This document shows, in pieces, positions 43,747-51,025 of a DNA stretch of 64,000 nucleotides. Under the pieces are notes generated by a model. It was given only the letters and a program-made list of their open reading frames with translations, did no database searches and was not told where the DNA came from. Both the position numbers and the translations under genes were made by a program. This DNA is from an uncultured Lachnospiraceae bacterium. Its GTDB lineage: Bacteria; Bacillota; Clostridia; Lachnospirales; Lachnospiraceae. Each line of letters starts with the position of its first letter. Within the stretch, counting starts at the first letter, position 1. The stretch is taken from contig URQQ01000021.1 of assembly GCA_900549995.1 (NCBI GenBank), forward strand, positions 1-64,000, read 5' to 3'.

Positions 43747-43805
43747 ATGGAACGGAACGTTCCATGAAACAAATTTATTGTAACACATAGATTTATCTTA
43801 TACAA
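43747..43805 (-). promoter_or_regulatory. Orphan promoter with operator-like palindrome
   Basis: TTGTAT (43800-43805) and TACAAT (43777-43782) are 17 bases apart on the minus strand. Twelve bases on, ATGGAACG-GAA-CGTTCCAT (43747-43765) is a perfect inverted repeat at the expected transcript start, an operator-like position. Downstream there is no intact gene until the nuclease fragment and the AlbA_2 gene. Short frames between 43600 and 43740 look like remnants. Confidence 0.55.
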
Positions 43806-43814
43806 GAGCATGAT

Positions 43815-43861
43815 AAAGAGTGCCACACCAGCTGACTTTTCGCTGATGCGGCACTCTTTTT
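43815..43861 (-). terminator. Terminator of hypD
   Basis: GAGTGCC-CA-CAGC pairs with GCTG-TG-GGCACTC over about 15 positions (43818-43857) with A- and T-runs on the two sides. It sits a few bases beyond the hypD stop and should work in both directions. Confidence 0.85.
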
Positions 43862-43866
43862 GTTCC

Positions 43867-46242
43867 TTAATTAAAGCTTTGTTCTGTTCTCTCTATAATC
43901 TCATCCTGCAGTGCTTTGCTGAGATTGCGGAAGTGATCGCTGTATCCTGCGACACGCACAATCAGATCTTTATAATCTTCCGGGTGTTTCTGCGCATTGA
44001 TCAATGTCTCTTTATCAATGACGTTGAACTGAATATGATGTCCATCCATGTTAAAATATGTTCTCACAAGATTCGACATTTGTTCCAGTCCCTCTTCTCC
44101 CTGCACAACACTTGGCGTAAATTTCTGATTCAGAAGTGTTCCTCCTGTCTGCAGGTGATCCATCTTGGAAGCTGATTTAACCACTGCTGTCGGTCCATTG
44201 ACATCTGCGCCCTTCTCTGGAGAAATACCTTCTGACACTGGTTTGTGAGCCAGACGCCCATTCGGGCTTGCCATCATAACTTCTCCGAAATAGACATGGC
44301 AGGTCGTAGGAAGCATGTTGATCCGGTAAGTACCGCCTTTCATATTCGGGCGTCCCGTCACAGACTTTCTGTAGAATTCGAAAAGTTCTTTCATAATACT
44401 GTCAGCATATGGATCGTCATTTCCGTATTTCGGAGTTTTGTTGCGCACAAGATTTAAAATTCTCTCATGACCTTCAAAGTTATCCAAGATTGCCTGCATC
44501 ATCTCTTCCATCGTAAACTTCTTTTCTTCGAATACGTTGTATTTCAGCGATGCCATACAGTCCGTGATTGTTCCGATTCCTACGCCCTGAATATAGTTTG
44601 TATTATAGCGGGCGCCGCCTGCATTGTAGTCTTTCCCCCTCTTGATACAGTCATTTGTAATGATGGAGAGGAACGGCACTGGCATGTATTCTGCGTAAAT
44701 CCGTTCGATCACGTTGCTGCCCTGTATTTTGATATCGAGGAAATACTCGATCTGCTTTTTATATGCTGCTAACAGTTCCTCATATGATTTAAAATCTACC
44801 GCATTACCAAGCTGCAATCCAAGCTGTCTGTCAGCTACTTTGTCATAGCCATTCGTAAGTGTCAGTTCCAGAATCTTAGGAAGATTAAAGTATCCTGTCA
44901 GAATGTATGCTTCATTGCCAAATGCACCTGTCTCAACACATCCGCTTGTACCGCCGCGTCTTGCGTCTTCCAGTGATTTTCCTGCATTGAGAAGTTCCTG
45001 CACGATCGCGTCTGTATTATAGAATGCCGGCTGTCCCCAGCCTTTTCTTGAAATCTCACACGCGCGTTTCAGGAATTTCTGAGGGGTCTTTCTGCTGATC
45101 TGCACATTTGAGCTTGGCTGGAGCAGTTTCATCTCATCCATACAGTCAAGAATCAGGTAGCTTACATTGTTCACTCCATTTTGTCCGTCTGGTGTGATTC
45201 CTCCTGTATTCAGATTTGCGAAATCTGTGTATGTACTGCTCTCTTTTAATGTAATTCCTACTTTCGGAGGTGCCGGCTGATTGTTGAATTTCACCCACAG
45301 GCACTCCAGAAGTTCCAGTGCTTTCTCATCATCAAGTACTCCATTTTTCACATCTTCGCAGTAAAATGGATTCAAATGCTGGTCTAATCGTCCCGGGCTG
45401 TACGCATCCCACGGATTCAGCTCACTCGTCACACTTAAATGTACGAACCAGTATGTCTGGATTGCCTGCCAGAATGTCTGTGGTTTATGCGCCGGAACGG
45501 CATCGCAGTTGGCCGCGATCTGAAGCAGTTCTTCTTTCCGCTTTGCATCCGTTTCTTTCTCTGCCAGTTCTCTTGCATAATCCGCATAACGTTTGCCAAG
45601 AATCATCACTGCATCACATGCGATTTTCATTGCATTTAACTGATTCTTCTTATCCAGTGCCTCCGGATCATGCATATAATCAAGCTGGTTCAGCGCTTCT
45701 TCAATATCCTGTTTGTAATCGAGGAAACCTTTTTCGTAGATCTTAAAGGATCCTACCGTATGTCCCGGTCCTCTCTGCTCCATAAACTCTGTGAAAATTC
45801 CGCTTTCATATGCCGCCTTCCACTCTGGTGTCATATTGTCCAGAATTTTTTTACGGATGGAACGGTTCTCCCAGTATGGAATAATTGTCTCCTCCTGGAA
45901 TCCATAATCCTCTTCTTTTACCTTGAAGTTGATAAGCTCCCTGTCATTCATGACATGCATATCCTGAATTGTATGGCAGCAAAGTTCGGGAAATGTTGGA
46001 GATGCCTGTGGAGAATCTCCCTTTTCGCCGACGATGAGTTCCCCCTCTCCTATGTAAAGTGTTTTGTATGAAAAATAGTCTTTCAATACAAGTGCGCGCA
46101 GTTCCGGAATCGAAACAGTACCTTCATATTTTTTATAAGTCTCAGTCTCAATTCTTGCCCTTTCCATGTCGATATGGGCCGGGGTATCCAGGCTCTGCTG
46201 CCTCAGTTTCTTAATACGGTCGTTCATTCCTCTTCCTTCCAT
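43867..46242 (-). CDS. hypD: Glycyl radical enzyme: trans-4-hydroxy-L-proline dehydratase
   Basis: A 791-residue glycyl radical enzyme. The catalytic C435 and E437 are in GTSGCVETGAFG, and the radical Gly is G766 in VRVAGYSDHF. From memory of the Clostridioides difficile HypD work, key residues are His160, Asp278, Ser334, Asp339, Phe340, Cys434, Glu436, Tyr450, Thr645 and Gly765. Each has the same residue here with a constant +1 offset (H161, D279, S335, D340, F341, C435, E437, Y451, T646, G766). It converts trans-4-hydroxyproline, abundant in collagen, to pyrroline-5-carboxylate. AGGAGG lies nine bases before the ATG. Not related to hydrogenase HypD. Confidence 0.9.
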   Translation of the reverse strand: MEGRGMNDRIKKLRQQSLDTPAHIDMERARIETETYKKYEGTVSIPELRALVLKDYFSYKTLYIGEGELIVGEKGDSPQASPTFPELCCHTIQDMHVMNDRELINFKVKEEDYGFQEETIIPYWENRSIRKKILDNMTPEWKAAYESGIFTEFMEQRGPGHTVGSFKIYEKGFLDYKQDIEEALNQLDYMHDPEALDKKNQLNAMKIACDAVMILGKRYADYARELAEKETDAKRKEELLQIAANCDAVPAHKPQTFWQAIQTYWFVHLSVTSELNPWDAYSPGRLDQHLNPFYCEDVKNGVLDDEKALELLECLWVKFNNQPAPPKVGITLKESSTYTDFANLNTGGITPDGQNGVNNVSYLILDCMDEMKLLQPSSNVQISRKTPQKFLKRACEISRKGWGQPAFYNTDAIVQELLNAGKSLEDARRGGTSGCVETGAFGNEAYILTGYFNLPKILELTLTNGYDKVADRQLGLQLGNAVDFKSYEELLAAYKKQIEYFLDIKIQGSNVIERIYAEYMPVPFLSIITNDCIKRGKDYNAGGARYNTNYIQGVGIGTITDCMASLKYNVFEEKKFTMEEMMQAILDNFEGHERILNLVRNKTPKYGNDDPYADSIMKELFEFYRKSVTGRPNMKGGTYRINMLPTTCHVYFGEVMMASPNGRLAHKPVSEGISPEKGADVNGPTAVVKSASKMDHLQTGGTLLNQKFTPSVVQGEEGLEQMSNLVRTYFNMDGHHIQFNVIDKETLINAQKHPEDYKDLIVRVAGYSDHFRNLSKALQDEIIERTEQSFN

Positions 46243-46247
46243 TTTTA

Positions 46248-47156
46248 CTAACCTCCTATTTTTGTATTCCGAAATCCTGCTTTCTGGAATAGTTTTACGA
46301 ATTGTTCCATCTCTTCCTGCTCTGGTGCATGAAGCTTTACTCCCTTATAGCTTTCACCGAGTTTATCATATTTACCTGCCCCGGTATTGTGATATGGAAG
46401 CAGATTGACCTGAACAGCGTTGATATGCTTTTCTGTCAGATAATCAATGATCTGCTGCATACTTTCTGCACTGCCGTTCACTTCCCTGATCGTTGGAATG
46501 CGCACATATATCCTCGCACCTGCCTCACTTAATCTTTCCAGATTCCCAAGAATCAGCTTGTTATCCACGCCGATATACTGCCTGTGCAGCTCTGGATCCA
46601 TTGTTTTGATATCATATAAAAATGTATCTACATAGGGAAGTATTCTGGCAAAATTTTCATAAGGCGCATAGCCACACGTATCAATAGTTACCGTGATTCC
46701 CGCTTTATAAAATTTCTTTACAAGCTCTTCCACATAATCCATATCCATCGTCATCACTTCACCGCCGGATAATGTAACCCCTCCGCCGGATTCCTCATAG
46801 AACATCTCATCCTTTTTCACCTGAGCGAGAAGCTCCTCCGTGCTATATTCTTCTCCTGCGATCTCCCTCAGATTCAGCATACAGTAATCAATACATGTTC
46901 CGCATCTGTCACATCTATCCGGATCCGTCTCCACTTTCCCGTCTGCTTTATGGATTGCCCCGCTTGGGCATGCCTTTCTGCAGCTTTGGCATCCGGCACA
47001 CCGCTCTTTATCATACATGACCTGTCTGTCATAGTTTTGTGTCTCAGGATTATGGCACCACACACAGTGCAATGGACAGCCCTTAAAAAATATCGTTGTC
47101 CTGATACCATCTCCATCGTGAATTGAGTATTTCTGAATGCTTGTTATCAGCGGCAC
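46248..47156 (-). CDS. hypE: Glycyl radical enzyme activating enzyme for HypD (radical SAM)
   Basis: A 302-residue radical SAM enzyme with the CxxxCxxC motif GCPLHCVWCHNPE (~residues 26-38) and a two-cluster ferredoxin insert (CAGCQSCRKACP and CDRCGTCIDYC), as usual for activases of PFL2-like enzymes. It makes the glycyl radical on HypD using SAM. The start is a GTG at 47154-47156, favoured by AAGGAGGG five bases upstream. It precedes hypD by only five bases. The name hypE here follows the hydroxyproline pathway, not hydrogenase maturation. Confidence 0.92.
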   Translation of the reverse strand: MPLITSIQKYSIHDGDGIRTTIFFKGCPLHCVWCHNPETQNYDRQVMYDKERCAGCQSCRKACPSGAIHKADGKVETDPDRCDRCGTCIDYCMLNLREIAGEEYSTEELLAQVKKDEMFYEESGGGVTLSGGEVMTMDMDYVEELVKKFYKAGITVTIDTCGYAPYENFARILPYVDTFLYDIKTMDPELHRQYIGVDNKLILGNLERLSEAGARIYVRIPTIREVNGSAESMQQIIDYLTEKHINAVQVNLLPYHNTGAGKYDKLGESYKGVKLHAPEQEEMEQFVKLFQKAGFRNTKIGG

Positions 47157-47175
47157 AATATCCCTCCTTTCATTT

Positions 47176-47201
47176 TAGACCATAGTTTGTACTTTAGTCT
47201 A
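47176..47201. promoter_or_regulatory. Operator-like inverted repeat at the hyp operon start site
   Basis: TAGACTAAAGT and ACTATGGTCTA form a 26-base inverted repeat with two mismatched positions and a four-base centre. It lies directly downstream of the -10, where a repressor would block initiation. No regulator gene is adjacent, so its binding protein is unknown. Confidence 0.62.
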
Positions 47202-47230
47202 ATAATAACAATTTCCCGTTTGCTCGTCAA
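47202..47230 (-). promoter_or_regulatory. Promoter of the hypE-hypD operon
   Basis: TTGACG (47225-47230) and TATTAT (47202-47207) are 17 bases apart on the minus strand, about 45 bases upstream of the GTG start. Confidence 0.82.
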
Positions 47231-47313
47231 GATTTTATCAATTATTTTCTATGCTTTTTGCTAAAGTTTTCATGTAATTATCACTTCTTTTTAGCAGTTT
47301 ATTCTATAAATAT

Positions 47314-47353
47314 CAAAATGCGGAGAGAGTTTTCTGCTCTATCCGCATTTTTA
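47314..47353. terminator. Bidirectional terminator after the DUF302 fusion gene
   Basis: AAATGCGGA-AGAG and CTCT-TCCGCATTT form a stem of about 14 pairs with A/T-rich flanks. It is 50 bases past the stop of the serine-hydrolase-fold gene. Confidence 0.82.
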
Positions 47354-47401
47354 CCGTCTAATTTATAACGTTTTTGTGCCTGTTCTACAGCAACAAACTC
47401 T

Positions 47402-48937
47402 TTATCTGCTTTCATTATAAACATTACCGCAGATATACACCAGTTCCTGCAAAAGTTTCTGTATTTTGCCTGCCGCCGGATGGGATTCCAGTCCGTATTC
47501 TGCCATCATACGCTTTATTCCTGGAAACGCAAGCCATGTACTTCCCTCTCCATCCTCCCACACTGCAATGCGAAGCGGAAGTTCCAGCGCAATGCTCTGG
47601 TCGGCCTGCATCAGTCCCGTTCCCACACTCGGAGAACCAAAGACAAGAACTGTCGTCGGGCGGAGATCTAAACCGGCATTTTTCGCATTTTCAGCGTGGT
47701 CGAATTTAGCAAATACTGGAATTCCCCGGCTTTCAAGCTCTTTTTCCAATCTGCTTACCGTCTCAGATACAGAAAACTGGCCTTCAGACAGATATAAACT
47801 GTTATCATCATAATTGGTAGATAACAAGTCTCCGAAAGCCGCTGCAATCCGACGGCCCAAATTCGTAAAATCCACCCCCTCTTTATTCGCCAGCAATGTG
47901 ACGCATACCAATTCTTCCGGGTCAGTAAACCGGCTGAGAAAGGAAGAAAATCCTTCCACTGATCCTTTGATATCCATCAATCCTCTATGGTGGTAAAACT
48001 GCCATCCCGCAACAGCCGGAACTTCCCGCCCATCCGGAAGTATCCACGGTTTATAAATCAAAGCACGGTTCTGCGGCTCATGAATCAGCACTGCTCCTGC
48101 CAGCCCGATATCCCAGAGGGAAATATCCTGCGCACTTGCCCAGATATCAGAAAATCCACGCAGTGCCGATGACTCTGCTCTCTGTATCAGCCTATGATTC
48201 TCATCGTAGCTTGCAGCCGGTTCTGTCGGACTGATATATAATCCGTCTTTCTTAAACAGCTGATGGACATTTCCCGAAAGCGACACATCTTCGTGCACAA
48301 ATTTATCCAGATCTTCTGCAAATCCAGTATGGCGCAATCCCAGAAACTCAATCTGCCTCCTAGTTATAAAATCATGATAGCTTACTTTACTGACTCTTTC
48401 CACAATCTCTGTCAGCAGCAGGAAATTCGTCGCACTCTGCTGTACATCAGTTCCCGGCCGAAACTGAAGTGAATGTCTTCCCGCCAAGTTCAAAAGTTCC
48501 TCCAATGTCCATGTTTTGTGCTGGTCAAATTCTTCCGCCTGCCTGTAATCCGGCAGACCTGAAGAATGCCGGAGCAGCTGTATCACGGTAATTTCTTTCC
48601 ACTCTTTCAAAACTTCTGGAATCAGGCTTCCCAGCTCATCCTCTACGGTGAGTTTTCCGTCCTCGCAAAGCTGCATTACCGCCACAGCTGCATACGCCTG
48701 CGATATAGGCCCTGCCGGCCACATCGTCTCAGGAGAAGCCAGACGCTTCTGACCCTCATCAGAAAATCCATATCCGACAACACGAGGGATATAAGGCGCC
48801 TGCACGATCGCAAGTGTCAGTCCCGGAATCTTCTCCTCGCTCATAAACTCCCAGATCATCTCATCTACCGTCTGACCAAGATATGAGATATCCGCACTGC
48901 CTCTCATTTTCATTGTTTCATGTTCACGTGTATTCAT
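47402..48937 (-). CDS. Catalytically dead serine-hydrolase-fold protein fused to DUF302
   Basis: A 511-residue cytoplasmic protein. Residues ~20-360 align with the class C beta-lactamase/esterase family (ITVIQLLRHSSGLPDY, LQFRPGTDV, VEGFSSFL). The catalytic positions are replaced: the SxxK motif reads PISQ (Ser to P77, Lys to Q80), and the YxN motif reads QSA (Q167). It should not act as a classical serine hydrolase. Residues ~395-500 form a DUF302 domain (HAENAKNAGLDLRPTTVLVF, DLPL-like ELPLRIAVWED). AGGAGG precedes the ATG. A palindrome upstream resembles the one before the rhodanese gene. Confidence 0.82.
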   Translation of the reverse strand: MNTREHETMKMRGSADISYLGQTVDEMIWEFMSEEKIPGLTLAIVQAPYIPRVVGYGFSDEGQKRLASPETMWPAGPISQAYAAVAVMQLCEDGKLTVEDELGSLIPEVLKEWKEITVIQLLRHSSGLPDYRQAEEFDQHKTWTLEELLNLAGRHSLQFRPGTDVQQSATNFLLLTEIVERVSKVSYHDFITRRQIEFLGLRHTGFAEDLDKFVHEDVSLSGNVHQLFKKDGLYISPTEPAASYDENHRLIQRAESSALRGFSDIWASAQDISLWDIGLAGAVLIHEPQNRALIYKPWILPDGREVPAVAGWQFYHHRGLMDIKGSVEGFSSFLSRFTDPEELVCVTLLANKEGVDFTNLGRRIAAAFGDLLSTNYDDNSLYLSEGQFSVSETVSRLEKELESRGIPVFAKFDHAENAKNAGLDLRPTTVLVFGSPSVGTGLMQADQSIALELPLRIAVWEDGEGSTWLAFPGIKRMMAEYGLESHPAAGKIQKLLQELVYICGNVYNESR

Positions 48938-48971
48938 AAGGCACCTCCTGTGTCTGAATCAAACCTTCAGG

Positions 48972-48993
48972 TTACTGTTACACAAAACAGTAA
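48972..48993. promoter_or_regulatory. Palindrome upstream of the DUF302 fusion gene
   Basis: TTACTGTT-acacaa-AACAGTAA is a perfect inverted repeat with eight-base arms, 35 bases before the start codon. It shares the word GTTACTGTTAC / ACAGT with the repeats at 49541-49571. The same regulator may bind both. Confidence 0.6.
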
Positions 48994-49064
48994 AACAAAA
49001 CTCATCTCAATAAGTTGTATGCAATACTGTCTCCCTCTCCGGAACCTCCGGCCGCTTACCAGCC

Positions 49065-49511
49065 TCAGCCTTTTACCTTTTCACTTTTTGTCTGATATGG
49101 CCAGTCGACGATACCGCCGATATCATAGATCTTCTGATATCCCAGTTTTTCCAGCTTTTCTGAGGCATCCCTACTCCGCACTCCTGTCCTGCAATAGACA
49201 ATCAATGCCGCATCTTTATCCGGGAGCTCATCCGGCATCTCAGAGCCAATCGTCTCATTCGGAATGTTAATTGCGTCCGGAATATGTTCTTCTTCAAATT
49301 CTTCCGAAGTCCGGACATCAACAACTGTCACATTTCCCTCGTCCATCATTTTTTTGCCCTCTTCAGCCGTGATCTTATGGTAAACGGCTCCGTCAGAAGA
49401 CATCGGTTCTTTCTCTTCCGTACCAGACATCTTGCTTTCCGATGCCGCCGAACATGCGGAAAATAACAGCGCCATTCCTGCCACTACAGGAACTATCCAT
49501 CTTTTTTTCAT
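49065..49511 (-). CDS. Rhodanese-domain lipoprotein
   Basis: A 148-residue protein with a lipoprotein signal (VVAGMALLFSAC, lipobox FSAC) and one rhodanese domain (~residues 45-140): VTVVDVRTSEEFEEEHIPDAINIP and the active-site loop VYCRTGVRSR with the catalytic Cys. Anchored outside the membrane, it probably handles sulfane sulfur or a redox signal at the cell surface. ATAAGGAGGCC precedes the ATG. It lies 127 bases upstream of the DUF302 fusion gene on the same strand and has a strong promoter of its own. Confidence 0.92.
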   Translation of the reverse strand: MKKRWIVPVVAGMALLFSACSAASESKMSGTEEKEPMSSDGAVYHKITAEEGKKMMDEGNVTVVDVRTSEEFEEEHIPDAINIPNETIGSEMPDELPDKDAALIVYCRTGVRSRDASEKLEKLGYQKIYDIGGIVDWPYQTKSEKVKG

Positions 49512-49540
49512 TCTTGGCCTCCTTATCTGTAATTATTTTA

Positions 49541-49586
49541 GTTACATTTATACTGTTACTATATCAGTTACAGTTAGGTTTGTCAA
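49541..49586 (-). promoter_or_regulatory. Promoter of the rhodanese gene with three GTTAC repeats
   Basis: TTGACA (49581-49586) and TATAGT (49558-49563) are 17 bases apart on the minus strand. On the plus strand GTTAC occurs at 49541, 49555 and 49567, two of them forming ACTGTTAC...GTTACAGT around the -10. A regulator bound there would repress. The sequence resembles the palindrome at 48972-48993. Confidence 0.75.
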
Positions 49587-49650
49587 GTGCATAAGATCTT
49601 TTTTAACTTCGTCTCTTTGTTTTTAGTTTATTTTATATTTTTCATATTAT

Positions 49651-49680
49651 TAACGGACAAAAATGGTTATTTCACGGACA
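49651..49680 (+). promoter_or_regulatory. LytTR-like direct repeats upstream of a secreted-protein gene
   Basis: TAACGGACA (49651-49659) and TCACGGACA (49672-49680) are nine-base direct repeats separated by 12 bases, 21 bases start to start. This is the geometry of sites for LytTR-family regulators (AgrA, ComE, PlnC). A -10-like TATTAT lies at 49708-49713. The sequence is not the known AgrA word, so the match is to layout only. Confidence 0.5.
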
Positions 49681-49737
49681 TTTTAACACAATTCATTTCT
49701 GTTATGTTATTATAAAACAATAAAGGAGGGGATAAAA

Positions 49738-49767
49738 ATGTGGACTATTAAACGAAATCTTTTTTAA
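49738..49767 (+). CDS. Nine-codon leader or remnant peptide with a strong ribosome site
   Basis: AAAGGAGGGGATAAAA precedes an ATG that reads MWTIKRNLF and then stops at 49765-49767. It lies directly after the direct repeats and -10-like box, and 110 bases before the secreted-protein gene. It may be a leader peptide, a tiny signalling peptide, or the start of a gene lost by mutation. Nothing further can be said from sequence; the ribosome site is the main evidence. Confidence 0.4.
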   Translation: MWTIKRNLF

Positions 49768-49877
49768 ATGCAATAATAAGAAATGTCATTTATTAATAAG
49801 TTCTATCTTATTTAAAAGAATTTATCTTTATAAATCATATTAATCGTGAATAAACTAAGAAAGGATCATGAAAATTT

Positions 49878-50486
49878 ATGAAAAAGAAAATATTATCCAT
49901 TCTATCTATTCTTCTATTACTGATAAGCTCACTTACTGTAAATGCAAATGATAACACCAAAGACCCATATTCTACAGCTACTATTACTGTCGAAAACAAC
50001 GAAACTGGAGAAGCTATAACCTTCCCAATGGAAATAACAGAACAAGAAACAACAACCTCCAGATCAGCTAATCAAGCAGTAGAAATTACAAAAACATTTG
50101 AAGCTACTGTAAATATAGATCAGGAAACAGGAATTGTTGTTCAGCCAAGAGCCGGACAAACAAACACAGACGTTGTTAATAACTGGTTGGCATCAGTAAG
50201 TATTACATATAATGACGATGGTAGCAAAGCCCAATTGACAAACGTAAGTGGGTATTGGTCTAGATATGCAAGTACGCCAATTGAATTAACAAATAGAAGT
50301 GTGGGTTACGGTTACATATTAATTACTCAATCAGCTCATGTTGACAAATATCCCACATCGAACAGCTTTTCCTATAATACAGGGTTTGGAAAATACGCAT
50401 ATGGTACCAGTTCATTTTTAGGCTGTGATTCCACTGCCACTGTCGGATCATATACACTTCGTGTAGAATGTAGGAAAAATTATTAA
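49878..50486 (+). CDS. Secreted protein of unknown function
   Basis: A 202-residue protein with a clear signal peptide (MKKKILSILSILLLLISSL, likely cut after TVNA) and an acidic, Thr/Ser/Asn-rich mature part. The C-terminal half has many Tyr and Ser residues (GYWSRYAST, NRSVGYGYILITQS, FGKYAYGTSSFLGC). Two Cys near the end could form a disulfide. I recognise no family. The gene is more AT-rich than its neighbours, suggesting transfer. AAAGGA lies about 12 bases before the ATG. A bacteriocin-like or surface role is possible given the LytTR-like repeats upstream, but not shown. Confidence 0.65.
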   Translation: MKKKILSILSILLLLISSLTVNANDNTKDPYSTATITVENNETGEAITFPMEITEQETTTSRSANQAVEITKTFEATVNIDQETGIVVQPRAGQTNTDVVNNWLASVSITYNDDGSKAQLTNVSGYWSRYASTPIELTNRSVGYGYILITQSAHVDKYPTSNSFSYNTGFGKYAYGTSSFLGCDSTATVGSYTLRVECRKNY

Positions 50487-50600
50487 CTGCACTTTTACTA
50501 AATTATTATTTCCTATACTCTATTTAAAATATGTTCCGCATACATTATTAATACAATCTGCATAATGGGAAATCTGTAAATTATAAAAGAAGGTGAAAAA

Positions 50601-50864
50601 ATGAAACTTCTCAGAAAAGAATTAACAATAGTTCGTTCCATGCGAGACGCAATAGAGATCGTCAATATTCTAAAAGAAAATGGAATTAAAAGCAGATATT
50701 CCCTCAACAGCAGAAATTCAACCTGGCTGGGGAGAGGTACAACCCGCACTTACTTCGCCAGTATTGGAGTGAATGATAACTATGACACACTATACTATAT
50801 CTATGTTAACAAAGATGATTTCGATGAAGCCTTCTATATATTAAGAACAAAATTAAACAAATAG
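50601..50864 (+). CDS. Small protein, possibly DUF2007-like
   Basis: An 87-residue protein beginning MKLLRKELTIVRSMRDAIEI. The pattern of a helix followed by VNILKENGIKSRYS recalls the ferredoxin-like DUF2007 (putative signal-transducing) fold, in which paralogues begin with a similar segment, but the match is weak. No signal peptide or membrane segment. AAAGAAGGTGAAAAA precedes the ATG. It follows the secreted-protein gene by about 115 bases on the same strand and could serve as an immunity or accessory protein. Function unknown. Confidence 0.55.
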   Translation: MKLLRKELTIVRSMRDAIEIVNILKENGIKSRYSLNSRNSTWLGRGTTRTYFASIGVNDNYDTLYYIYVNKDDFDEAFYILRTKLNK

Positions 50865-50883
50865 CATCGAAATCTCTTAGCAG

Positions 50884-50908
50884 AAGGCAAGTTTTATAAG
50901 CTTGCTTT
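50884..50908 (+). terminator. Short hairpin after the 87-residue gene
   Basis: AAGGCAAG and CTTGCTTT can pair (about eight positions, one G-T) around TTTATAAG, followed by TCATAG. A weak terminator for the plus-strand genes. Confidence 0.4.
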
Positions 50909-50915
50909 CATAGCA

Positions 50916-50962
50916 AAAGCCCGTGAAATGAAAAGCATCAAACACTTTTCATTTCACGGGCT
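50916..50962. terminator. Terminator of the maltodextrin operon
   Basis: AAAGCCCGTGAAATGAAAAG and CTTTTCATTTCACGGGCTTT are perfect complements of 20 bases around a seven-to-nine-base loop. It is a very stable bidirectional terminator between convergent genes. Confidence 0.9.
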
Positions 50963-51025
50963 TTCCACTCTTTATATGCTGGTCAGACAGATTCCTGCAG
51001 CTTCTTCGTCAGTTTCCTGATAAGA

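Noticed and set aside
43600..43788. 62-codon minus-strand frame beginning MCYNKFVSW
   Set aside because: Its start codon lies inside the promoter -10 region, so it cannot be translated from that promoter; probably a gene remnant.
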